Below are positions 1 through 4,953 of a DNA stretch of 5,419 nt, piece after piece; positions within the stretch are counted from its first letter, which is position 1, and each line of letters begins with the position of its first letter. The position numbers and the translations under genes are program-made. Source of the stretch: Bacillota bacterium (GTDB lineage Bacteria > Bacillota > Clostridia > Acetivibrionales > DTU013); assembly GCA_023415815.1 (NCBI GenBank), contig JAEZJL010000077.1, positions 1 through 5,419 of the forward strand. Direction: 5' to 3'. The notes below the pieces were generated by a model that was not told the origin of the DNA, made no database searches, and saw nothing but the letters and a program-made list of their open reading frames with translations.

Positions 1-1
1 G

Positions 2-655
2 TTTAAGAGCACGCTGTACGCCAGGGACCAGAGCCGGTCGGATGCGCTGAACGCGGAAAACCTCATGGCGCAGCTTTTAAGCGAGCAAAAGGAGCTGGAT
101 GAGCTCAAGGCAGCCGTCGACGAAAACCTTACCCTCAGGGAAAACCTTATAAAGGAGTATGTCGAAGAGGAAAAGGATTACCAGCTGTCGAGAGACCTGG
201 ACAAGATAAAGCTCGTAGCGGGACTGATCGACGTCAAGGGCCCCGGGATAACCATCAAGCTTGACGACGCGCCCGTCAGGCAGCCGGATACCCTGATCAG
301 CTGGCAGATAATACACGACAACGATATAAAAATAATACTTAACGAGCTGAAGAAGGCGGGGGCGCAGGCTATTTCCATCAACGGGGAGAGGGTCATGCCC
401 ATGAGCGAGCAGGTCTGTGCCGGGCCCACCATTCTGATCAACGGGAACAGATACCCCGTGCCCTATATCATAAGCGCCATAGGCGACCCGGACCTGCTGT
501 ATGAGAGCATGAGCAGGAGCGAAAGGATTGCGGAAATGATGCAGTTCAAGATCAGGGTCGATATCACAAAGTCAAGGGAGATACTGATCCCCAAATACGG
601 CGGGTCGGCAAATCTCGAAAGGCAGATTAGCGGATTGGAGGCGGTTGAGAAATGA
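2..655 (+). CDS. DUF881 family protein, 5'-partial (first of a tandem pair)
   Basis: The reading frame is open from the left edge with no stop, so the true start lies upstream. The internal ATG at 65 is not a good start, because the coiled-coil sequence already runs through codons before it. 217 residues are visible. Visible residues 1-70 are charged, Glu/Lys/Leu-rich and likely coiled coil. A globular DUF881 domain follows, beginning near visible residue 74 (GLIDVKGPGITIKL) and containing the family signature GAQAISINGER at about 120-130. Relatives normally have an N-terminal membrane anchor, which here would be off the window. DUF881 genes often sit near division and envelope genes (ylxW/ylxX, sbp, ftsZ regions), but the molecular function is not established. 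The stop codon overlaps the next gene's ATG in an ATGA arrangement, which suggests translational coupling. Family assignment is confident; function is unknown. Confidence 0.88.
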   Translation, partial: FKSTLYARDQSRSDALNAENLMAQLLSEQKELDELKAAVDENLTLRENLIKEYVEEEKDYQLSRDLDKIKLVAGLIDVKGPGITIKLDDAPVRQPDTLISWQIIHDNDIKIILNELKKAGAQAISINGERVMPMSEQVCAGPTILINGNRYPVPYIISAIGDPDLLYESMSRSERIAEMMQFKIRVDITKSREILIPKYGGSANLERQISGLEAVEK

Positions 656-1347
656 AGGTCACCAGAAATATTGCCCTGACATTGGTCTGTATTCTGCTCG
701 GGATAATGCTGGCATGGCAGTATAAAAGCATAAACTACAACCAGAGCGTCCTGAGCCTGCAGAACAAGAGGGTGGATGAGCTGATGGAGGATTATATCAA
801 GCTGCAGAAGCAGAAGAACGACCTTCAGGAAAACCTGAAGGCGCTGGAAAAGGAAAACCAGACCTATGAGAAGGTAAAGGCAGGGGACAGCGACGCCGCA
901 AGGCAGATACAGGAAAGCCTCCAGAGGGTCAGGGTTTTTGCCGGGCTCACGGATGTGAAGGGAAAGGGCATCATTATAACTCTTGAGAATAATTCATACC
1001 TACCCATCGAGGACTCCGACATCATGGATGTCGTAAATGAGCTGAGAGCCGCCGGAGCGCAGGCGATCTCGGTCAATAACGAAAGAATCGTGGCAATGAG
1101 CGAGATAAGGGAAGCCGGACGGTATATCATGATAAACGGAAAGCAGATGGAATCCCCGTTCACGATAAAGGCCATATCCGACCCCGACGACCTCGAAAAC
1201 AGCGTCAGGCTTATCGGAGGCGTGCTGGAGGGGCTGGAGGACATGCAGATCAAGGTGGATGTGAAAAAATCCGACAACATTGAAATACCGCGCTTTATCG
1301 ATGACGGAACCACCATAAGGACCGACCTGCTCACGCCCGTCAATTAA
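652..1347 (+). CDS. DUF881 family protein (second of a tandem pair)
   Basis: Complete gene of 231 aa. The ATG start is supported by a GGAGG site at 637-641, 10 nt upstream, and by the 4-bp overlap with the preceding paralogue. Residues about 6-24 form one hydrophobic segment (IALTLVCILLGIMLAW), probably a signal anchor that puts the rest outside the cytoplasm. Residues about 28-80 are a Lys/Glu/Leu/Gln-rich coiled coil. The DUF881 domain starts near residue 96 (FAGLTDVKGKG), carries GAQAISVNNER at 135-145, and runs almost to the C-terminus. It aligns well with the upstream gene across the whole domain, so the two are duplicates that have diverged. Known members lie in cell-division and envelope gene clusters without an assigned biochemical role, so a structural role at the membrane is only inference. 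The next gene follows after a 133-bp gap, the only sizeable break in the window. Confidence 0.9.
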   Translation: MKVTRNIALTLVCILLGIMLAWQYKSINYNQSVLSLQNKRVDELMEDYIKLQKQKNDLQENLKALEKENQTYEKVKAGDSDAARQIQESLQRVRVFAGLTDVKGKGIIITLENNSYLPIEDSDIMDVVNELRAAGAQAISVNNERIVAMSEIREAGRYIMINGKQMESPFTIKAISDPDDLENSVRLIGGVLEGLEDMQIKVDVKKSDNIEIPRFIDDGTTIRTDLLTPVN

Positions 1348-1357
1348 AACTATTTTC

Positions 1358-1385
1358 TGTTATTTTTTCCACGGCTTCATAATAT
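1358..1385 (+). promoter_or_regulatory. possible sporulation-sigma promoter (weak)
   Basis: CATAATAT at 1378-1385 fits the sigma-G -10 pattern CATWHTA in its first seven bases and matches 6 of 8 positions of the sigma-E pattern CATACAHT. Thirteen bases upstream, TGTTATT (1358-1364) matches a sigma-E -35 pattern (kmATATT) at 5 of 7 positions. No good sigma-G -35 (GHATR) lies at the required 17-18 bp. The position, in front of a sporulation gene and downstream of the DUF881 pair, makes biological sense, but the match is partial and the DNA is A/T-rich, so it could be chance. A vegetative promoter using CATAAT as -10 would have a poor -35. Confidence 0.3.
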
Positions 1386-1402
1386 GAATATAAAGTAAGG
1401 GA

Positions 1403-1458
1403 CGAAAGGCCCTGCCGCTGCAGCTTCTCAACCGAAGAAGCACCGGTTGGGCCTTTCG
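1403..1458 (+). repeat. 56-nt inverted-repeat leader hairpin with an alternative fold
   Basis: A perfect 10-bp inverted repeat, CGAAAGGCCC (1403-1412) and GGGCCTTTCG (1449-1458), encloses a smaller 6-bp stem, GCTTCT (1423-1428) with AGAAGC (1436-1441), around a 7-nt loop. A competing stem, CAACCG (1429-1434) with CGGTTG (1444-1449), overlaps the loop and right arm of the small stem and uses one base of the outer right arm, so it excludes the inner stem. The structure ends 6 nt before the Shine-Dalgarno sequence of the deacetylase gene and is not followed by a T-run, which argues against an intrinsic terminator. A regulatory leader is plausible. It does not match any riboswitch class that I can recognise. 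Confidence 0.6.
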
Positions 1459-1464
1459 GCTGTT

Positions 1465-1472
1465 GAAAGGGG
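1465..1472 (+). promoter_or_regulatory. ribosome binding site deciding the pdaA-like start
   Basis: GAAAGGGG lies 8 nt upstream of the ATG at 1481. The only longer in-frame start, TTG at 1463, would overlap this site and has no Shine-Dalgarno sequence of its own. The ATG also gives a clean lipoprotein signal peptide, so it is preferred. Confidence 0.75.
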
Positions 1473-1480
1473 CTTGTCCT

Positions 1481-2422
1481 ATGATCGACAGGTTTGTGAG
1501 ATCAACACTTTTATTGGCAGCCGTGATTGCCGTCCTGGCAGGCTGCGGTTCAAAAGCCGCATATAATCCCGGGCTCAGCGATCTGGGAGGGGTGTATGCC
1601 AGCCGCGAGGCCGACCTTGATCTTCGCATAGAGGTAAGCGGCAGACTGTCGGAGGGCGTTGCGTCCTCGGTTGAGCAAGGTATAACCGATATTGCGGAGG
1701 GCGGAGGAGAGGCGCTGAGCAGCAAGCTGCTGAGGTGGGGAATCGCGCGCCGCGAAAACAACCAGACTCCCGCAGCCGACCCCGGCGCTCCGGAGCTGCT
1801 CTCAAAATACGGCGGAGCGTATATAGGCGATATCAATTCCGGCACCATATACCTGACCTTCGACGAGGGCTATGAAAACGGCTATACGCCCCTGATACTC
1901 GATACCTTGAGGGAGAACAATGTCAGGTCGATTTTTTTTATAACCGGCCCCTATCTGAAAATGCACCAGGATCTGGTCAGAAGGATGGTGGAGGAGGGGC
2001 ATGCCGTAGGGAACCATACCATCCATCACCCGAGCCTCCCGGAAATGACGGACAGCCAGGTTGAGGAAGAGGTGCTGGGACTTGACAGGGCATTCAACGA
2101 CAAGTTCGGGCAGCACATGAGATTCCTTCGGCCTCCCAAGGGAGAATACAGCGAGCGGACGCTGGCGCTCACACAAAAGCTGGGGTACTGCAACCTGTTC
2201 TGGAGCTTTGCCTACGACGATTGGTACAGGGACAAAATAAGAGGCCCGGAATACGCGTATTCAATAGTTATGCGGAATCTTCACAACGGCGCCGTGCTGC
2301 TCCTTCACGCCGTTTCAAAGGACAATGCGGAGGCGCTTGACAGGATAATAAAGGGCTCAGTTGAGAAGGGGTATGTTATCGGCGATCCCGACGAACTGTT
2401 TCCCGCCGAAAAGGGAGGATGA
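1481..2422 (+). CDS. pdaA: PdaA-type N-acetylmuramic acid deacetylase, lipoprotein form
   Basis: This is a 313-aa NodB-fold polysaccharide deacetylase. PdaA removes the acetyl group from muramic acid in spore-cortex peptidoglycan, a step in muramic delta-lactam formation after CwlD has removed the stem peptide. Residues 1-22 are a lipoprotein signal with lipobox LAGC (Cys22), so the enzyme should be membrane-anchored outside the cytoplasm. Residues 23-85 are an extra segment with no domain I recognise. PdaA-like sequence begins at WG (86-87) and NNQTP, followed by motif 1 TFDEGYENGYT (126-136; catalytic-base candidate Asp128), metal ligands His179 and His183 in NHTIHHPS, motif 3 RPPKG (217-221), FWSFAYDDW, and LLHAVSKDNAEALD with catalytic His276. 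From memory, B. subtilis PdaA is about 263 aa with TFDNGYENG, so this protein is longer. Position 129 is Glu, where canonical NodB enzymes have a metal-binding Asp. Seven nt separate the stop from yqfC, which fits co-expression in sporulation. Confidence 0.9.
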   Translation: MIDRFVRSTLLLAAVIAVLAGCGSKAAYNPGLSDLGGVYASREADLDLRIEVSGRLSEGVASSVEQGITDIAEGGGEALSSKLLRWGIARRENNQTPAADPGAPELLSKYGGAYIGDINSGTIYLTFDEGYENGYTPLILDTLRENNVRSIFFITGPYLKMHQDLVRRMVEEGHAVGNHTIHHPSLPEMTDSQVEEEVLGLDRAFNDKFGQHMRFLRPPKGEYSERTLALTQKLGYCNLFWSFAYDDWYRDKIRGPEYAYSIVMRNLHNGAVLLLHAVSKDNAEALDRIIKGSVEKGYVIGDPDELFPAEKGG

Positions 2423-2429
2423 GACTGAA

Positions 2430-2744
2430 ATGGCCAGGAAAAAGACCGCAGCCCGGAACCCGGAAAAGGAAAAGCCGAAGGCGAGCCTTAAGGAAAAATT
2501 TGCCGAGATGCTCGATCTGCCCAAGGAAATCGTCCTCAATATCCCCAAAATAACCCTGGTGGGAAACAAAGACATGATGATAGAAAACTTCAAGGGGATC
2601 ATGGAGTACGAGGACGACAGGATAAGGGTGAATACCGGGATCGGCGTGGTGAAGATAAGCGGGGCGCGTCTGCTGATCAGGGAGATTACTTCGGAGGATA
2701 TTATCATCAGCGGCGATATACGCGCACTGGAGTTTGTAATGTAA
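2430..2744 (+). CDS. yqfC: sporulation protein YqfC (YabP/YqfC family)
   Basis: A 104-aa protein. The ATG at 2430 is chosen because GGGAGG at 2413-2418 lies 11 nt upstream. Longer in-frame starts fall inside the preceding deacetylase gene and give unrelated sequence. Residues 1-30 are basic and probably disordered (MARKKTAARNPEKEKPK). The rest matches the YabP/YqfC family: LPKEIVLNIPKITLVGN, then a run of short beta-strand-like segments (GIMEYEDDRIRVNTGIGVVK, ISGARLLIREITSEDIIISG). There is no signal peptide or membrane segment, so it is probably cytosolic, perhaps on the membrane face. B. subtilis YqfC is about 93 aa, so the length is normal apart from the longer tail. YqfC in Bacillus belongs to the sigma-E (mother cell) programme, and its biochemical role is unknown. 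It is followed closely by yqfD, its standard neighbour. Confidence 0.9.
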   Translation: MARKKTAARNPEKEKPKASLKEKFAEMLDLPKEIVLNIPKITLVGNKDMMIENFKGIMEYEDDRIRVNTGIGVVKISGARLLIREITSEDIIISGDIRALEFVM

Positions 2745-2746
2745 AC

Positions 2747-2753
2747 GGGGTGA
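2747..2753 (+). promoter_or_regulatory. ribosome binding site for yqfD
   Basis: GGGGTGA sits 5 nt upstream of the TTG at 2759. It overlaps the competing GTG start at 2750, which has only a weak purine stretch in front of it. The site therefore favours TTG 2759 as the start of yqfD. Confidence 0.5.
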
Positions 2754-2758
2754 AGCAC

Positions 2759-3955
2759 TTGTTATTGCTCAGATTGTGGAATTATCTCCGCGGATATGTT
2801 ATTATAATAGTCGAAGGCTATTTCATAGAGAAATTTTTCAATATCTGTACTCACAGACAGATATTGCTTTGGGATATAAGAAGGCATAAAAACTGCATCG
2901 TCACCATGCGGGTCAGCATAAAGGGCTTCAAGCTGCTGAGGCCGGTGGCAAGGAAAACGAAATGCAGGGTAAGGATTCTGAAAAAACGCGGCTTGCCGTT
3001 CTTATCCAATAGATACCGCAGAAGGAAGGCCTTTTTTGCAGGTGCTTTTTTATTTATACTCCTGATATACGTGATGACCTCCTTCATCTGGAGCATAGAG
3101 ATCACAGGGAACAAGGAGCTCGACGGGGGACATATAGAAAAGGCGCTCGCAGACAACGGGATAAAGCCGGGTGTGATGAAATTCGGGATAGACACCGAGA
3201 AGGCCGTTACCGGCCTGATGTCGGATATCCGGGAGCTTTCCTGGGTCAGCATCGCCGTCAGGGGGACAAAGGTTAAGGTGCAGTTAAAGGAAAGAAAGCT
3301 GCCGCCGGTGATGGTACCACGGGATCAGCCCTGCAATATCGTGGCCTTGAAGGACGGAATAATTAAACAGATAATCGTCACGTACGGAATAGAGGCCGTC
3401 GCGGAGGGCGATACGGTAAAAAAGGGCCAGGTGCTGATATCGGGAAGCGTACCGATCAAAAATGAGAAGGACAGCTTCAAGCTCGTACACGCCATGGGTG
3501 AGGTAAAGGCCAGGACCTGGTATGAAGCAAGCAGCCCTGTCAGGCTGGAGGAGACGGAGAAGATCAGGACCGGAAACGTCCACAAAAATTACTCGCTGGT
3601 GCTTTTTACAAAGAGACTGGACCTCTTTCATAAAAAGGCGGGCTATGAGGACTTCGACAGTGTGGAGGTAAGGCATAAGCTCAAGATAGGAGAGGATTTG
3701 ATCTTTCCCTTTGAGCTGATAACGGAAACCTTTTATGAAAATCGCCTGGTGCAGGCCAGGATTAGCGAGGAAGAGGCAAAAAAGACGGCTTCGGACAATG
3801 CATGGAAGGCGGTAATGGAAGAAATGCCGCCGGATACGCCGATCGTCAAGAGCAACGTGAGCTTTACAAAGGACGATGAAACGGGCATGACCGCAAAGGT
3901 TACGGTTGAATGCCTTGAAGAGATAGGGACGGTACAGGTGACGGGAGGAAACTGA
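2759..3955 (+). CDS. yqfD: sporulation protein YqfD, membrane protein with POTRA-like region
   Basis: 398 aa from TTG 2759; GTG 2750 is an alternative that adds three residues. The N-terminus LLRLWNYLRGYVIIIVEG is typical of YqfD. Residues about 20-88 form a basic cytoplasmic domain with Cys residues at 29, 44 and 69. Residues 91-112 are one strong membrane helix (AFFAGAFLFILLIYVMTSF). Directly after it, about 113-182, is a POTRA-like segment (IEITGNKELD to VKVQLKERKLPP) similar in layout to FtsQ/DivIB-type proteins. Residues 195-230 (VALKDGIIKQI, GDTVKKGQVLISG at 217-229) resemble a barrel-sandwich or lipoyl-like fold. The C-terminal part is long and extracytoplasmic. In B. subtilis, YqfD is a sporulation protein, believed to act in the mother cell. 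The mechanism is unknown; an envelope role is inference. The stop at 3953-3955 directly abuts the phoH start. Confidence 0.9.
   Translation: MLLLRLWNYLRGYVIIIVEGYFIEKFFNICTHRQILLWDIRRHKNCIVTMRVSIKGFKLLRPVARKTKCRVRILKKRGLPFLSNRYRRRKAFFAGAFLFILLIYVMTSFIWSIEITGNKELDGGHIEKALADNGIKPGVMKFGIDTEKAVTGLMSDIRELSWVSIAVRGTKVKVQLKERKLPPVMVPRDQPCNIVALKDGIIKQIIVTYGIEAVAEGDTVKKGQVLISGSVPIKNEKDSFKLVHAMGEVKARTWYEASSPVRLEETEKIRTGNVHKNYSLVLFTKRLDLFHKKAGYEDFDSVEVRHKLKIGEDLIFPFELITETFYENRLVQARISEEEAKKTASDNAWKAVMEEMPPDTPIVKSNVSFTKDDETGMTAKVTVECLEEIGTVQVTGGN
2839..2866 (+). repeat. 10-bp perfect inverted repeat inside yqfD
   Basis: CAATATCTGT (2839-2848) and ACAGATATTG (2857-2866) are exact reverse complements separated by 8 nt, about 80 nt into the yqfD coding sequence. 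In RNA this forms a 10-bp hairpin with an 8-nt loop. It is not followed by a T-run on the + strand, so it is not an intrinsic terminator. It may be chance or affect mRNA stability. Confidence 0.5.
3943..3948 (+). promoter_or_regulatory. ribosome binding site for phoH
   Basis: GGGAGG lies within the last codons of yqfD, 7 nt before the TTG at 3956. It is the best Shine-Dalgarno match near this start, and it decides the unusual TTG start that directly follows the yqfD stop. Confidence 0.8.
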
Positions 3956-4924
3956 TTGGAGAACATAATAGAGAAAACTATCGAGTTCGATAGGCTTGAG
4001 CACGCTATAAACCTTTTCGGGAGCTTTGACGAGAATATCAGGGTCATCGAGGAAGGACTCGGCGTGAAGCTGATATCAAGGGACGACGAGATAAGGATTG
4101 CCGGCGACGCGGAAAGCATAGAAAGGGCGGAGACCGTGATACAGCGGCTGATGTCCATAGCCGAGCAGGGGGATGTCATCACAAAGCAGAATGTTTCATA
4201 CCTGGTGCAGCTTGCCGGTGAGGGGCAGCTGGACAAGGTTCAGGATTACCCGGGGGATTCGATATGCATGAGCGCAAAAGGCAGGCCCATCAAGTCGAAA
4301 ACTCACGGCCAGAAAAAGTATGTCACGGCGATAAAGGACAACACGGTGGTTTTCGGGATAGGCCCGGCGGGGACCGGCAAGACCTTTCTGGCGGTAGCCA
4401 TGGCGGTTACGGCCTTCAGGGACAGGCAGGTAAACCGCATCATCCTGACGCGGCCGGCTGTCGAAGCCGGCGAAAAGCTGGGCTTTCTGCCCGGCGACCT
4501 GCAGAACAAGGTGGACCCGTATCTGAGGCCGCTTTACGACGCATTGTATGAAATAATGGGCGCGGAGACATACCAGAAATACCTTGAAAAGGGCATGATA
4601 GAGATTGCGCCCCTGGCATACATGAGGGGCCGCACGCTTGACGATTCCTTTATAATACTCGACGAAGCCCAGAATACTACGCCAGAACAGATGAAGATGT
4701 TTCTCACGCGCATAGGCTTCGGCTCAAAGGCGGTCATAACCGGCGACATAACGCAGGTGGACCTGCCCGGGGATAAAAAATCAGGGCTGAGGGAAGTCAC
4801 AAAGATACTCAGGGATATAGAAGACCTGGAATTCGTATATCTCACCGAAAAGGACGTGGTGAGGCACGAGCTCGTACAGAGAATAATAAAAGCTTATGAG
4901 AGGTACGACGGGCACAGGCCTTGA
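3956..4924 (+). CDS. phoH: PhoH family P-loop ATPase (PhoH/YbeZ type)
   Basis: 322 aa, close to the usual length of about 320 for bacterial PhoH/YbeZ. The TTG start is fixed by the GGGAGG at 3943-3948 and abuts the yqfD stop. Residues 1-80 are the small N-terminal nucleic-acid-binding-like domain (GVKLISRDDEIRIAGD). The ATPase core carries Walker A GPAGTGKT (136-143), RPAVEAGEKLGFLPGDLQNK, PLAYMRGRTLDD, Walker B LDEAQNTTPEQ (Asp236, Glu237), and the TGDITQVDLP motif (262-271). All key residues are present, so it should bind and hydrolyse nucleotide. No signal or membrane segment is seen, so it is cytosolic. YbeZ-type proteins are linked to RNA metabolism and pair with the endonuclease YbeY, whose gene would be expected just beyond the right edge. 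The exact substrate is not known, and despite its historical name a phosphate-starvation role is doubtful. Confidence 0.95.
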   Translation: MENIIEKTIEFDRLEHAINLFGSFDENIRVIEEGLGVKLISRDDEIRIAGDAESIERAETVIQRLMSIAEQGDVITKQNVSYLVQLAGEGQLDKVQDYPGDSICMSAKGRPIKSKTHGQKKYVTAIKDNTVVFGIGPAGTGKTFLAVAMAVTAFRDRQVNRIILTRPAVEAGEKLGFLPGDLQNKVDPYLRPLYDALYEIMGAETYQKYLEKGMIEIAPLAYMRGRTLDDSFIILDEAQNTTPEQMKMFLTRIGFGSKAVITGDITQVDLPGDKKSGLREVTKILRDIEDLEFVYLTEKDVVRHELVQRIIKAYERYDGHRP

Positions 4925-4937
4925 AAAAGCTTTTGAC

Positions 4938-4944
4938 AGGGGAG
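4938..4944 (+). promoter_or_regulatory. ribosome binding site for the pgpH-like gene
   Basis: AGGGGAG lies 9 nt upstream of the TTG at 4954. Other in-frame TTG codons at 4921 and 4933 lie upstream of this site and have no comparable Shine-Dalgarno sequence. Confidence 0.65.
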
Positions 4945-4953
4945 CGATACGAT

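Larger units (their letters stand above)
1348..1480 (+). other. intergenic region and leader of the pdaA-like gene
   Basis: This is the only intergenic stretch longer than about 30 nt. The first 45 nt are A/T-rich and hold a weak promoter candidate at 1358-1385. The middle is a 56-nt inverted-repeat structure (1403-1458), and the end carries the ribosome binding site of the deacetylase gene (1465-1472). No hairpin followed by a T-run is present, so I do not call a terminator after the DUF881 pair. The pair and the downstream genes may be co-transcribed or separately promoted. Confidence 0.6.

Noticed and set aside
864..1343. 159-aa minus-strand open frame opposite the second DUF881 gene
   Set aside because: Ser/Met/Ile-rich composition typical of antisense translation of this codon usage; the + strand gene is well supported across the whole stretch.
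1403..1458. Rho-independent terminator after the DUF881 pair
   Set aside because: The inverted repeat is strong, but no T-run follows on the + strand and none follows in the minus direction either; the loop is also long. Treated as a leader structure.
1463..1480. TTG 1463 as the start of the deacetylase
   Set aside because: It would overlap the ribosome binding site, has no Shine-Dalgarno of its own, and adds six residues ahead of a clean lipoprotein signal starting at ATG 1481.
2782..2809. Vegetative promoter with TATAAT at 2804-2809 inside yqfD
   Set aside because: The -10 match is perfect, but there is no acceptable -35 at 16-18 bp (TTATCT at best), and the site is within coding sequence shortly after a gene start, with no gene nearby that needs it.
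3284..4003. 239-aa minus-strand open frame opposite yqfD
   Set aside because: No recognisable family and entirely covered by the conserved yqfD reading frame and the phoH start.
4264..4551. 95-aa + strand open frame inside phoH
   Set aside because: It lies in another frame of a clearly conserved ATPase gene, is Arg/Gly/His-rich, and has no domain or good ribosome site. It is a shadow frame.
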